From contig NZ_FNWC01000007.1 of NCBI RefSeq assembly GCF_900104635.1, positions 2,393,421 through 2,457,420 of the forward strand: a DNA stretch of 64,000 nucleotides, read 5' to 3'. The stretch comes from Coprococcus phoceensis. GTDB taxonomy: Bacteria > Bacillota > Clostridia > Lachnospirales > Lachnospiraceae. The notes under the pieces are model-generated. The model was not told the DNA's origin, ran no database searches, and was given only the letters and a program-made list of their open reading frames with translations. Positions 8,393-17,488 of the stretch are shown here, in pieces (within the stretch, counting starts at the first letter, position 1; each line of letters opens with the position of its first letter). Both the position numbers and the translations under genes were made by a program.

Positions 8393-8712
8393 TCATTTTC
8401 CCCTTTCAATCCATACAATGTCTCTGCGACCAATCTCAGGGTACTCAGCAACTCTTCGTTTTCCTCACTGCATTTTTCCAGATGTTTCAATTCTTCATAA
8501 ATCTCTGCCATCTGATTTCGCAATGCTTTATACACTCTTGGATTTCCCTGTACCACAATTTGCCGATCAGTTAATCGTTTTGTGATATAGTCCTGCTTGC
8601 TAAGTCCTGACAATCGGACACATGCATCAATCTGCTCTGCTTCTTCCGGTGATACCCGGAATGCTACGATTTTGTTTCTCCATCTTCCTTTACTGTCCAG
8701 ATTTTTCTCCAT
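8389..8712 (-). CDS. MobC-like ribbon-helix-helix mobilization protein
   Basis: 107 residues. KIVAFRVSPEEAEQIDACVR followed by LSGLSKQDYITKRL is the beta-helix-helix of relaxosome accessory proteins, which bind near oriT and help the relaxase open DNA. The C-terminus (IYEELKHLEKCSEENEELL) is a coiled coil. It overlaps the integrase remnant by 23 bases upstream and the ATPase by four bases downstream, so the three were read as one operon. The original promoter was upstream of the integrase and may have been lost when that gene was truncated. Confidence 0.72.
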   Translation of the reverse strand: MEKNLDSKGRWRNKIVAFRVSPEEAEQIDACVRLSGLSKQDYITKRLTDRQIVVQGNPRVYKALRNQMAEIYEELKHLEKCSEENEELLSTLRLVAETLYGLKGENE

Positions 8713-9190
8713 TTAATTTTTCCATCCTTTCAATATCCAACTGTTCTGCCATCTGTGTCTGCTCACTTGGAAACAGATGTGCATATCGGTAAGTGATATC
8801 AATGCTCTCATGTCCCATTCGATCTGCAATTGCTAATACCGTAAATCCCATATTGATCAATAACGATACATGGGAATGTCTCAAATCATGCACACGAATT
8901 CGCTTCACCCCAGACACTTTTGATCCTCTGTTCATTTCATGATGCAGATAAGATTTCGAAATCGTGAAAATCCGTTCGTCCTCTTTCGGCTCATACAGCA
9001 TTTTCAGATAATCCTGCATCTCATCACACAAAAACTGTGGCATCTTAATGGTTCGATTACTTTTTAACGTCTTTGGTGGTGTAATCACATCTTCCCGGTG
9101 CAGTCTCTGATAGGACTTGTTAATCCGTAGTGTATGCGTTTCAAAATTGAAATCTGCCGGTGTAAGTGCTAATAACTCTGCTTTTGTCAA
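8690..9190 (-). pseudogene. Tyrosine integrase, catalytic domain only (5' truncated)
   Basis: 166 residues covering only the C-terminal catalytic part of a Tn916/phage-type tyrosine recombinase: box II HDLRHSHVSLL with His/Arg, GHESIDITYRYAHL with the second His and the Tyr nucleophile. The arm-binding and core-binding domains are missing, and so is the first catalytic Arg normally found in TGMRxGELL; here the text begins LTKAELLALTP. About 220 N-terminal residues are gone, and none of them appears elsewhere in the window. The break coincides with the 3' end of the serine recombinase operon, so insertion of the second element probably removed or separated the 5' half. Confidence 0.82.
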
Positions 9191-9200
9191 TATAAGTCTA

Positions 9201-9230
9201 AAAAAAAATTGCTTTTAATTCGCAAAAAGC
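9201..9230 (-). terminator. Rho-independent terminator of the serine recombinase operon
   Basis: Arms GCTTTT and AAAAGC (9211-9230) followed on the minus strand by a run of eight to nine U. It lies 48 bases after the stop of the last recombinase and directly before the truncated integrase, so it marks the end of element two. Confidence 0.7.
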
Positions 9231-9277
9231 ACCACTGTTTTCATCCAGTGATGCTCCTGCGAACAATCTTATTCCGT

Positions 9278-10852
9278 TTATGCTTTTTCTTCTTTGTAGA
9301 AAATGTCATCCATCTTCCAGCTTATCTCCATACGACCTGGTTCATAAATAAAGACTTTCTCAATAATCTTTGACAGCTGTATTTTGTCAAAATCCTGCAA
9401 TGCTGCAATCTCATTTACTTCCATTTCTTTTTCTGTTGCTTCATCACATTTTTTCTTCGCTACTGCAATCTCATTCTCCAATTCTGCTATCTGCAAAGTG
9501 ATTTCTGAAATACGGGAAGTCGTTTTTTCCAGTTCTTCCATATACCCTTCCTTGTCCAACACTTCTGAACGATAATCAGAATACAGTTTCATTTTTCTTG
9601 ACGAGAGTCGCTTTTTTTCACTTTCCAGTGTTGCGATATTTTCTTCTTTCAAAATTGTTTTATGCCATTCACTTTTCTTTTTCTCAAGATTTTCCGAAAT
9701 GAGTTGTGCCATATTTCTGGCTGCATCCAGTACTGTTTCTTCTGCTTCTTTCCTGTCCATTTTACTTTCCGCACACCCACTAAGACCGCTGATATGTGCC
9801 TGCATACAGCGATACCCAGTCTCTCTGCTGGTAAAACCAAGTCTTCTTCCACAGGTCGGGCAAAAGAAAATAGGGCAGGCTACTCCTCTTTTTGTAAGAA
9901 CTCTTTTCTGGTTAGTAAACGCTTTCTCATTTGCTTTCCGGAATAATTCATCGGATATAATTGGTTCATGTGCATTTTCTACAACAATCCACTCCTCTTT
10001 ATCATTGGAAACCAATTTATTGCTTCCTGTTCTTGCCACTCTCTTTTTATTCCAAATAATTTTTCCAAGATACACTTCATTTTTGAGCATATCTGAGATT
10101 GTTGTGACTGACCAAAGTTTCTTTTCTTTTTCGTTTTCTCTGTGCATTTTTATACCTTTTCTGCACATATACTCCCGGCATGTAAGCACATGGGTTTCGT
10201 TCAGATATTTTGCTATCTGTCCTTTAGTTTTCCCATCTGCCGCCATTGTGAATATCAGTTTCACTGTTTCAGCCGCTTCTGAGTCTATAACCAGATGATG
10301 CTTATCTTCTGGATCTTTAATATATCCATATTTTGGAAAAGCCGGCATATATTCACCGTTTTTAGCATGTGTTTTCATAGCAGAACGAACTTTTCTTGAC
10401 AAATCTCTGCTGTACATTGCGTTCAGCATATTTTTTAACGCTACACTCATTCCTCCAGTAAAACCAGAGGAATTGATACTGTCAAAACCATCGTTAATTG
10501 AGATAATTCGAATACCAAGAACCGGCAGGATTTTTTCCAGATAATTCCCCACTTCCAGATAATCTCTTCCAAATCTTGAAAAGTCCTTTATAACAATACT
10601 TTTTATACGTCCTGCTTTTGCATCCTCCATCATCCTCTGAAAGCCAGGACGGTTAAAGTTTGTACCACTGTACCCATCGTCTACATATTCAACTACTGGA
10701 CAGTTAGTAAATTCGTCCTGTTTTTTGATAAATTCGTTTATCAGCATTCTCTGTGCACTGACACTGTTACTTTCAGCTTTTATACTGCCATCTACATCAT
10801 TATCCTCCGACGAAAGTCTGATATAAACAGCGATACATTCTGTTACTGGCAT
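9278..10852 (-). CDS. Large serine recombinase 1
   Basis: 524 residues. The N-terminal resolvase domain has AVYIRLSSEDN (serine nucleophile near residue 14) and IKDFSRFGRDYLEVG. The recombinase domain ends in a zinc ribbon (CPTCGRRLGF with CMQAH) near 330-350, then a coiled coil (residues 385-485) of the kind that controls direction in phiC31-type integrases. It is the last of three tandem recombinases; GTG/ATG overlaps show coupled translation (its start overlaps the previous stop by 10 bases). Such trios integrate and excise elements at short sites and may each bind different att DNA. It is full length, with no sign of decay. Confidence 0.9.
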   Translation of the reverse strand: MPVTECIAVYIRLSSEDNDVDGSIKAESNSVSAQRMLINEFIKKQDEFTNCPVVEYVDDGYSGTNFNRPGFQRMMEDAKAGRIKSIVIKDFSRFGRDYLEVGNYLEKILPVLGIRIISINDGFDSINSSGFTGGMSVALKNMLNAMYSRDLSRKVRSAMKTHAKNGEYMPAFPKYGYIKDPEDKHHLVIDSEAAETVKLIFTMAADGKTKGQIAKYLNETHVLTCREYMCRKGIKMHRENEKEKKLWSVTTISDMLKNEVYLGKIIWNKKRVARTGSNKLVSNDKEEWIVVENAHEPIISDELFRKANEKAFTNQKRVLTKRGVACPIFFCPTCGRRLGFTSRETGYRCMQAHISGLSGCAESKMDRKEAEETVLDAARNMAQLISENLEKKKSEWHKTILKEENIATLESEKKRLSSRKMKLYSDYRSEVLDKEGYMEELEKTTSRISEITLQIAELENEIAVAKKKCDEATEKEMEVNEIAALQDFDKIQLSKIIEKVFIYEPGRMEISWKMDDIFYKEEKA

Positions 10853-12543
10853 AACTCAGCCTCCCGTTCTTTTGCATATTTTCTTAGTTCTTCCAACATA
10901 TCATCATACACCAAACGTACCGTAATAGAACCGCTTTCATGTATTTCGATTTTTTCTACAAAAGCATTGACCATTTCCTTTGTCAGCGTTCTCGTATTGC
11001 GGTATTTATTGATCAATGTTTCCCATTCTTCCTCTGTGTGAAAATTTTTTTCATATCCAACCTGATGCTTTAATAAAATTTCCATGTTATTCTGGATCTC
11101 TTTTTCTGTTTCCGCATCCTGCTTTGAAAATGTTTCATACTGCTCTGCATCAATAATACGGCACACATAATCCTCAAACAATCTTTCCCGGTGTACTGCC
11201 ACTTTTTCCAGTTCTTTCCGGCATTTCTTGATTTCCCTGTTAAACACATCATATTTTTTAATGCTTTCCTGTCTTTGATTCAACCGCCGAATCAAATCTA
11301 CATTTTCAACATATACATTGATATGTGCACGTATCACACGCAGTACATAATCATTCACTTCCAAATCAGTGATAGAATGTGGCGTACACTTCCCGTGGAG
11401 CTTATTATTTCCACAGTAAAACCTACGATGACTGTCTTTTGTTTTCCCATATAAATACATGGTTTTTCCACAGTCTGCACATACAATTTTCTGCTTGAAA
11501 AAGTTGAAGTCTCTTACATTATTGCCATTTGATTTACGAGCTTCATTAACCCGTTTTACGATATGACCAATCTTTTCCTGTACCTCATCAAAATCCTTTC
11601 TGCTCACAAGTGCCTCATGGGTATTTTTGATAATGATCCATTCTTCTTTCTGATTCATTTTCTGTCTCTGTGCTGCCCAGGAATCATTGGTAAACTGATT
11701 ATGCACACTATCACCGGCATAATATTGATTCTCAAGGATTTTGTGGACTGTTCCTCCACTCCATGTCCATGTCGCTGACTTTTCATTTGCTTTTCCTGCT
11801 TTATCCAGCTTGTAGGCTTTCGGGCAGAGATACCCATCCGCATTTAATTTCCGGGCAATCTCTGCATAAGTCATTCCATCAATAAAATACTGAAATATCT
11901 TTTTCACCACTGGTGCCGCTACCGGATCTGGAATCAGCTGATGAGGATTATCCTTGTCTTTTTCATAACCATAAGCCATCTGACCGGAAGGAAATTCGCC
12001 ATTTGCCCAGCTCGTCCGGTATGAACTTCTTATTTTCTTTGCCAAATCTCTGGAATAAAACTCATTATACACGTTTGACATGCTGATCAGCAGGCTTATG
12101 TCATCTCTGAACGAATCATAATGATCATTCACCGAAATAAAACGCACATTAAAGAATGGGAACACTCTTTCAATATAGCTTCCCGCCTCTACATAATTTC
12201 TTCCAAGCCTAGAAAGATCTTTAACAATAACACAGTCAATATTTCCCTCTTTGATGTCCTGCATCATCTCATTAAAACCATCTCTCTCAAAATTAGTTCC
12301 GGTTTTAGATATATCATAATATTCCTTTGCAACCACGATATCTTTCTGTTCTTTTACGAAATTATGAAGCAGAACCATCTGCGTTTCTATCGTATTTCTT
12401 TCTCTGTTCTTTTCACTCTCATAGGAAAGCCTTGCATAAAGGGCTGCATGTGAAACTTTTTCACACTGGTTTTCAGCTTCTGTAACCAAATTTTCTTTAT
12501 TTCCAACATTCACATAATCTACTTTTCTTGATTTTCGAGCCAT
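10843..12543 (-). CDS. Large serine recombinase 2
   Basis: 566 residues. The catalytic segment is ALYARLSYESEKN near residues 35-47, and VKDLSRLGRNYVEAG carries the conserved DRLGR-like loop. A zinc ribbon is at CADCGKTMYLYG with FYCGNNKLHGKC, and a C-terminal coiled coil follows. The first 30 residues (ARKSRKVDYVNVGNKENLV) are a basic extension not present in recombinase 1. The gene starts right after the stop of recombinase 3, and its ribosome site GGGAGG lies in that gene's 3' end. All three proteins are clearly related but strongly diverged, so this is an old functional set and not a recent tandem duplication. Confidence 0.9.
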   Translation of the reverse strand: MARKSRKVDYVNVGNKENLVTEAENQCEKVSHAALYARLSYESEKNRERNTIETQMVLLHNFVKEQKDIVVAKEYYDISKTGTNFERDGFNEMMQDIKEGNIDCVIVKDLSRLGRNYVEAGSYIERVFPFFNVRFISVNDHYDSFRDDISLLISMSNVYNEFYSRDLAKKIRSSYRTSWANGEFPSGQMAYGYEKDKDNPHQLIPDPVAAPVVKKIFQYFIDGMTYAEIARKLNADGYLCPKAYKLDKAGKANEKSATWTWSGGTVHKILENQYYAGDSVHNQFTNDSWAAQRQKMNQKEEWIIIKNTHEALVSRKDFDEVQEKIGHIVKRVNEARKSNGNNVRDFNFFKQKIVCADCGKTMYLYGKTKDSHRRFYCGNNKLHGKCTPHSITDLEVNDYVLRVIRAHINVYVENVDLIRRLNQRQESIKKYDVFNREIKKCRKELEKVAVHRERLFEDYVCRIIDAEQYETFSKQDAETEKEIQNNMEILLKHQVGYEKNFHTEEEWETLINKYRNTRTLTKEMVNAFVEKIEIHESGSITVRLVYDDMLEELRKYAKEREAELCQ

Positions 12544-14241
12544 TTATACGACCTCCCTCTTTTGAATTTCTATCCTTCCGTCTATACCTGTGCTGACATC
12601 ACATCCCACCGACTGTATCTGCCGTAACAGGGATTGATAACAGTCATCAAAATTAAATCTGACTTCAATATGTTTTTTATCATATACTAATATCTGGTCA
12701 ATCAGTTCAACAGCAACAGTTCTTGTAAGTTCTTGTATATTCTGATGCTCGGCAAAATAATCCAGCCAATGATATTTATCACTTTTTGATTCCATGACTT
12801 CACTGATCTGTTGATCAATGCTTCGGACTGCTTCCTCGGCTTTTTTCCGCTTTTCTGTGTACCCGTCATGAAGCTCTTTATAATCTTCTTTTGAAATGAT
12901 TCCTTCACGGAAATCTTCATATAGATAATCTCTTAATTCCCGGCATCGCTCGGCTTCTTTTTCTTTTGCTTCTTTTCTAATTTCCAGTTCTTTGATATCT
13001 AATTCTTGAAATGGTACTTCATGGATAAAATCCATGATTTTTTTCATATCAAGGATATTTTCAATATGGATTTTTACCAGTTCCAGTACTGTTTCTTCCA
13101 GTTTACCCATTGGTATTCTGTGTGCCGCACACGCTTTCGTGGCCGCATGTCTGGAACAGATATAGTAAGCATATACCTTTCCTCCTGCCGGAACATCCCG
13201 TTTGATCATCATTGCCCCACAGTCTCCACAAACCACAAGTCCAGATAATGGATATACCTTTTCCTCGTTCGGAGAAGTCCTTGTATCTATCCCTAATAAT
13301 CTCTGCACCAGTGCAAATTCTCGTTCTGATACGATAGCCTCATGATTTTTTTCAATTCTAACCCAATCAGTCTCCGGCTTTTTCAACAATTTTTTCACTT
13401 TATGGTTTGGTGTTGTTCTTTTTCCCTGCACCAGAGTTCCAGTGTATACTTCATTTTCAAGGATTCTTTTTACCGACATGGCGCTCCATTCTGCCTGTTC
13501 GTGTGTTTTAAAATTATCCTGAATCCTTATTCCAAGACTGTGCTTGTATTCCATTGGTGAAAGAACACCCTGTTTGTTCAATGCATTGGCAATTGCTGTC
13601 TGGCTCATACCTGATAATTTCATACGGTAAATTTCTTTGACGATACCTGCCGCATATACATCTATCACCAGTTTATTTTTATTATCTGAATCTTTCTGGT
13701 AGCCATACGGTGTAAACGCTCCAATATATTCCCCATTTTTTCTCTTTACTTCCAGGTGGCTTCTTATTTTGATAGAAATGTCACGGCAATATGCATCGTT
13801 AATGAGATTCTTGAAGGGAATCACGATTTCGTCTGCCTGACTTTTTCCTTCCAGGCTGTCATAATGATCATTGACCGCAATAAACCGCACGCCAAGTGCC
13901 GGAAATAATCTTTCGATATATTTTCCGGCATCAATATACTCACGTCCAAAACGGGAAAGGTCTTTTACAACGACACAATCCACAATTCCTTTTTTGATAT
14001 CTTCCAGCATCATCTGAAATGCAGGACGTTCAAAATTAGAACCGCTGTAACCGTCATCCACCCGTTCTGATACAACAACTATATCCTTTTTATCTTTTAG
14101 GAAATTTTTTATCAGATCTTTCTGATTTGAGATACTGTTGCTTTCACGCTTTCCAGCAGTAGCAACATCGCCATCTTCTTTCGATAAACGAACATAAATG
14201 GCTGCATGATAGATTTTCTTTGAATTGTTAATTTGATTCAT
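12544..14241 (-). CDS. Large serine recombinase 3
   Basis: 565 residues from ATG 14241. The frame is open further up to 14346, but AAGGAGG lies six bases before 14241, giving MNQINNSKKIYHAAIYVRLS. The catalytic motif is AIYVRLSKEDGD. CVVVKDLSRFGREYIDAG, a zinc ribbon (CGDCGAMMIKR with YYICSRHAATKAC) and a coiled coil follow. It is the promoter-proximal recombinase and follows the DUF6870 and PemK/MazF genes. As in other phiC31-type enzymes it would act on attP/attB without host factors. Those sites should lie near 9.2 kb and at the other end of the element. Confidence 0.9.
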   Translation of the reverse strand: MNQINNSKKIYHAAIYVRLSKEDGDVATAGKRESNSISNQKDLIKNFLKDKKDIVVVSERVDDGYSGSNFERPAFQMMLEDIKKGIVDCVVVKDLSRFGREYIDAGKYIERLFPALGVRFIAVNDHYDSLEGKSQADEIVIPFKNLINDAYCRDISIKIRSHLEVKRKNGEYIGAFTPYGYQKDSDNKNKLVIDVYAAGIVKEIYRMKLSGMSQTAIANALNKQGVLSPMEYKHSLGIRIQDNFKTHEQAEWSAMSVKRILENEVYTGTLVQGKRTTPNHKVKKLLKKPETDWVRIEKNHEAIVSEREFALVQRLLGIDTRTSPNEEKVYPLSGLVVCGDCGAMMIKRDVPAGGKVYAYYICSRHAATKACAAHRIPMGKLEETVLELVKIHIENILDMKKIMDFIHEVPFQELDIKELEIRKEAKEKEAERCRELRDYLYEDFREGIISKEDYKELHDGYTEKRKKAEEAVRSIDQQISEVMESKSDKYHWLDYFAEHQNIQELTRTVAVELIDQILVYDKKHIEVRFNFDDCYQSLLRQIQSVGCDVSTGIDGRIEIQKREVV

Positions 14242-14380
14242 CTTCATCCTCCTTAGTTTTACCTTTCCATCAACATTGGTAAAACCCAGAGGGTGAGTCG
14301 ATTTTGTCCTGATATGAATGAGGAGTCCTGAGTTCCTCGTCTCCATATTAACATAACTCTTCAGATTTTACCATCACTTT

Positions 14381-14629
14381 TTATACAGAAAGCAAAAGTT
14401 CCTCAAATGCATCTTCAAAAGATACTCCATTGTTTGCAAACCTTATTTTCACTTTTACATTTCCTATACAGACAAGATAGGGATTTCCCACCTGTCTGAG
14501 ATATTGAGCTATTCTTTTTTCCTTCGTCTGATTCCGGTCAATCCTTATTTTTCGGATATCCTTCAATTCCTTCAGATCCACATCATCAAAATCCGTTTCC
14601 AGATAGTTTCTATATTCTTCTGCAGTCAT
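14381..14629 (-). CDS. DUF6870-type small protein
   Basis: 82 residues, ATG 14629, with GGGAGAAGGG as ribosome site inside the end of the toxin-like gene (20-base overlap). The sequence TAEEYRNYLETDFDDVDLKEL and YLRQVGNPYLVCIGNVKVKI fits DUF6870, a family found beside serine recombinases in Lachnospiraceae elements. Function is not known. The tight coupling with the PemK/MazF gene suggests a possible partner or modulator. It does not look like a classic DNA-binding antitoxin. Confidence 0.7.
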   Translation of the reverse strand: MTAEEYRNYLETDFDDVDLKELKDIRKIRIDRNQTKEKRIAQYLRQVGNPYLVCIGNVKVKIRFANNGVSFEDAFEELLLSV

Positions 14630-14990
14630 GCCCTTCTCCCTCCATTCCCATCTGAATCCGTACTGCTTTCAGTACCCGATCCAGGCTCCACTTATTTACT
14701 CTTCCGCATTTCTCAATAATACATTTTGTAGAAATGCTCATAACCTGTTCAGCCAGTGCCAGACTTCCTTTTCGGATTCCTGTCATATCGTATTTACTGA
14801 TAAATACATGTGTTGGCAAATACCGCTTCTTATATATTCTTGATGTCAGCGGAACTACCGTTATGACTGAACTGTATGTATTGGCTTTATTATTACTCAC
14901 TACGATCACCGGTCTTACTCCACTCTGAACCGAAGTTGTCGGGAACATACCGAGATCCGCCCATAAGATATCTCCTCTTCGAATCGTCAC
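14610..14990 (-). CDS. PemK/MazF-family endoribonuclease toxin-like protein
   Basis: 126 residues. The start is GTG 14990, set by GGAGAG seven bases upstream. MTIRRGDILWADLG and SGVRPVIVVSNNKAN are the typical MazF N-terminus, and ITVVPLTSRIYKKRYLPTHV matches the central strand region; MazF enzymes cut single-stranded mRNA. No cognate antitoxin of MazE type is visible upstream. The neighbouring DUF6870 gene overlaps and could be the partner. In these elements a MazF-like gene in the recombinase operon may serve element stability, but that is inference. Confidence 0.85.
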   Translation of the reverse strand: MTIRRGDILWADLGMFPTTSVQSGVRPVIVVSNNKANTYSSVITVVPLTSRIYKKRYLPTHVFISKYDMTGIRKGSLALAEQVMSISTKCIIEKCGRVNKWSLDRVLKAVRIQMGMEGEGHDCRRI

Positions 14991-15566
14991 TTGTCATCTC
15001 TCCAATCTTTTTTATTTGTAAAGCATTCATAGCGCTATATTGGCTCCACAGGAATACGGCAGAGTTCCTTTCCAAAGTGGAAAGCTCTGCCGCATAACCT
15101 CTATAGCCAATTTGATTATTAAACAGTGCTCGCTCGATTCTATTTATCCTCGATACCCCGAATCGTTACTCCTGCATCTGCAGGAAGGGAATAATAACCT
15201 GCCCGGATGCATACTCCGGACCACAACCCGGAAACTCTCGTTTCCAGGCTCCAGCAGTTCATAGGTTTACCAGTTACAGACTTCTCAGGATCTGCAAGTG
15301 TATCGCATCTCATACGTATCATCGCATCACCAGCCTGCCAGCTGGCTTCGGTCAGTGCTTTTTCGCAGCATTACGGACGGGACTAAAAATCTTTGTTTTG
15401 TCTTATAATCCTATAGCGGCATCTTCCTCGTGCTCTCTGCATGAAATGTCACGTCAGTTATTATTGGATATTCAGTTATCATGGTTCATTTTAGGAAGTC
15501 CTTTAACTTCCTCTAATTACTAAAGTCAAATGACTTTGGCAGATGCAAAAGATTTTGAAAAATTTT
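14991..15566 (-). other. 576-base leader/intergenic region with several hairpins
   Basis: No convincing gene here. On the minus strand an open frame of about 75 codons around 15140-15370 lacks a start and ribosome site. The region contains a strong hairpin CGGCAGAG...CTCTGCCG at 15057-15092 with a paired CTTTCC/GGAAAG inner stem. Two short dyads follow: GGAAGT-CCTTTA-ACTTCC (15494-15511) and AAAGTCA-AA-TGACTTT (15522-15537). It separates the sigma factor from the toxin-recombinase operon, so it probably holds that operon's promoter and a structured leader or att-related DNA. Confidence 0.45.
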
Positions 15567-16040
15567 TTAAAAAAATTTATTCATATACATTTCACGCATC
15601 TTATTAAGAGTGGATTTCAGCTTGTATGACAGCATCTGTCTGGAAATACCCATGATCTCTGCCATCTGTGTCTGTGTCTTGTTTTCAAAGAAAATGCCAT
15701 AAATAATCATGCGTTCCTCTGAGTTCAGCTGATTGATCACTTTGTGAATATCCTGCTGTTCCATTTTTGTCAGTACACAATGCTCCACATCACAGTTCAG
15801 ATCTGGAAAATCCTCAATCATGAAGCCTTCTCCATCAATGGACTGACCGCTATAAGGTACTTCTCTCAGCATCTTATCCACAACCTCACCCAGTTCGTTC
15901 TTAATCTCAACTTTTTTTGCCTTGCTGCTTCTGTAAAAATTGTTCATCGCATACGCAACTTCTTTTGTAATCTCAATCATTTCTCCATCAATATTTGCGT
16001 AGTACTTTCCTTCATAAAAATATGGGTGTTCAATATACAT
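15567..16040 (-). CDS. Sigma-70-like (region 4) small sigma factor
   Basis: 157 residues. AGGAGG lies seven bases before ATG 16040 (MYIEHPYFYEGK), while ATG 16046 is too close to it and longer readings have no site. The C-terminal 60 residues form a sigma region 4 HTH (INQLNSEERMIIYGIFFENK, then QTQMAEIMGISRQMLSYKL). The N-terminal part (YYANIDGEMIEITKEVAYAM) is a beta-rich segment seen in element-borne sigma-like regulators. It likely drives the recombinase operon next to it, in the manner of ArpU/Tn916 orf regulators. No region 2 is recognisable, so it may be a regulator and not a full promoter-melting sigma. Confidence 0.75.
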   Translation of the reverse strand: MYIEHPYFYEGKYYANIDGEMIEITKEVAYAMNNFYRSSKAKKVEIKNELGEVVDKMLREVPYSGQSIDGEGFMIEDFPDLNCDVEHCVLTKMEQQDIHKVINQLNSEERMIIYGIFFENKTQTQMAEIMGISRQMLSYKLKSTLNKMREMYMNKFF

Positions 16041-16173
16041 ATCCATTCCTCCTGAATTTGAAATTTTGTTGCTCGTTTCAAATCCAGAAGGAGGACCTCT
16101 GTTTAGGATCATGCCTGCTCCGCCTTTATCCTGCCGGGATACGCCCGCAGTTATTGGCTGATAAATTCAGGCA

Positions 16174-16219
16174 CGAAAAAAAGCCCCAGTAGTTTTTTCT
16201 TAACTACTGAGGCTTTCGT
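16174..16219 (-). terminator. Rho-independent terminator
   Basis: Stem AGTAGTT/AACTACT extended by AAAGCC/GGCTTT, followed on the minus strand by seven U. It ends the operon of the membrane protein at 16367-16798. The rest of the 16041-16366 gap holds only the sigma factor leader. Confidence 0.8.
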
Positions 16220-16366
16220 CTCTTTATTGTATTCAGTTATCTATGCCTTCTTTCATCAGCATAATCATTGTATCAGGATAAAGTTCACAAAGTATCCGCA
16301 ATATGTTCCCATAAGTTCATGTCATTATTGAAATCGTACATATTTCAGTATAAAAAGTTCACCGTG

Positions 16367-16798
16367 TTATTCTTCTACTTCTTTTCCATCTATATATAGT
16401 TGAAATTTATCAGGATTATTGACTACATCATGGTCCTTTCCGTATTCTACAGGTCTATATTCGGCTGTCATTACCGATTTTCCATCTTCAATATCTTCTT
16501 TCCATAAATAGATGTTCATATCAAGGCTCGTCGCATATCCCCTGTCTGTGGAGAATTTTGTCGAATGAAAAGAATCATCCTTGTACATCTGCAAAAGTTC
16601 TCTTGCAAAAGCTTCTTTATCCTCGATATGTCCCCGGTTAGCAACCACGGTTATATTTTCATCTCGATTTACGGAAAATGTTCCAACTACATCCGGTTCG
16701 CTTTCCTTATGACCAGATTCAGATTTCCCATAAATACTTCCTGCAGCAATTATCAAGATGACTGCTCCTGAGATCACTGCAATTATCTTTTTCTTCAT
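16367..16798 (-). CDS. Single-pass membrane or secreted hypothetical protein
   Basis: 143 residues. An N-terminal hydrophobic segment (IIAVISGAVILIIAAGSIYG, residues 4-23) after three lysines is a signal anchor or signal peptide without a lipobox Cys. The rest is a soluble extracytoplasmic domain (FARELLQMYKDDSF, MNIYLWKEDIEDGKSVM). I do not recognise the family. It follows the Spo0A-C-like gene by seven bases and ends at a strong terminator, so the two form one operon. That operon starts at an operator shared with the XRE regulator upstream. Confidence 0.6.
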   Translation of the reverse strand: MKKKIIAVISGAVILIIAAGSIYGKSESGHKESEPDVVGTFSVNRDENITVVANRGHIEDKEAFARELLQMYKDDSFHSTKFSTDRGYATSLDMNIYLWKEDIEDGKSVMTAEYRPVEYGKDHDVVNNPDKFQLYIDGKEVEE

Positions 16799-16805
16799 AT
16801 TTTCA

Positions 16806-17018
16806 TTAATTTCCTTTTAGTTTTTTTACTGCGTAATTGATTACTTCTTCCGGTGTAGGTCTGTCTCCTTTAAGTGTCATTTTCTTCCATTCTTCCTGCA
16901 CAGCCGGATCAGGACTATCAAATCCTGCATCTATGGCTATCTGCATTTCTCTGCGTACTTCTTCTGGTGTTGTGTTGTACTTTTCTGCAATCTTCTCATA
17001 AATAGTTTTTTCTCTCAT
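16806..17018 (-). CDS. Small Spo0A C-terminal-like HTH protein
   Basis: 70 residues, ATG 17018 with GGAGGG upstream. KTIYEKIAEKYNTTPEEVRR and IDAGFDSPDP resemble the short proteins annotated as sporulation initiation factor Spo0A C-terminal-like, which keep part of the DNA-binding helical domain without a receiver. A direct role in sporulation is not supported. The dyad at 17051-17066 lies about 35 bases before its start, so it is probably repressed by the XRE protein encoded next. Confidence 0.65.
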   Translation of the reverse strand: MREKTIYEKIAEKYNTTPEEVRREMQIAIDAGFDSPDPAVQEEWKKMTLKGDRPTPEEVINYAVKKLKGN

Positions 17019-17050
17019 TTACCCGCCCTCCGGTTTCAAAGAATTATTTA

Positions 17051-17066
17051 TAGTTCTTTAGAACTA
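17051..17066. promoter_or_regulatory. Operator 1: TAGTTCT-TT-AGAACTA
   Basis: Perfect seven-base arms. It is located just upstream of the Spo0A-C-like gene and nearly identical to the palindrome at 17574-17593 upstream of the XRE regulator. A shared site in front of a regulator and its neighbour operon suggests binding by that regulator. Confidence 0.6.
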
Positions 17067-17173
17067 CTATATCATGATTCTCACTATGAAAAAAGATACT
17101 TTCACAAATGAAGCCATAAAAAAGAATAAAAAAAAGAAGAGCTTAATGCCCTTCGATTTCAATGCCTATTTCA

Positions 17174-17488
17174 TTAGTCTACCAAAGCTCTAACAGCATT
17201 TAAAATTCTTTTCTGCTCGTCCTTTGGCAATTTCCCTATCATATCAGATAATTCATTAGTAACACCTGTGACAGAATGTGTCACAACATCTATCAGTAGC
17301 GCATCAGCCGATACATCAAGTGCATTGGCAATTGCTACAAAGGTATCCAACTTTGTTACTTTCAGTCCTCTTTCTATCACACTGACATGTGTTGTACTTA
17401 AATTTACCAGCGCCGCCAGTTCTTCCTGTGTAAGATTTTTTGCTTCTCTTGCTGCTTTGATTCGCTGACCAACCGCTTTTAAATCCAT
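17174..17488 (-). CDS. XRE-family transcriptional regulator
   Basis: 104 residues from ATG 17488 (17491 is also possible; AAGGAGG lies just upstream of both). An HTH_3 domain covers residues 5-60 (GQRIKAAREAKNLTQEELAA, VSVIERGLKVTKLDTFVAIA). The C-terminus (LSDMIGKLPKDEQKRILNAV) is the short dimerisation tail common to element repressors of clostridia. Two matching operators, one before this gene and one before the next operon, fit autoregulation plus control of the 17018-16367 operon. Confidence 0.88.
   Translation of the reverse strand: MDLKAVGQRIKAAREAKNLTQEELAALVNLSTTHVSVIERGLKVTKLDTFVAIANALDVSADALLIDVVTHSVTGVTNELSDMIGKLPKDEQKRILNAVRALVD

Noticed and set aside
15140..15322. 60-codon open frame in the leader of the toxin-recombinase operon
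   Set aside because: No ribosome site, frame open upstream without a start, composition unlike neighbours; kept only as part of the structured region.
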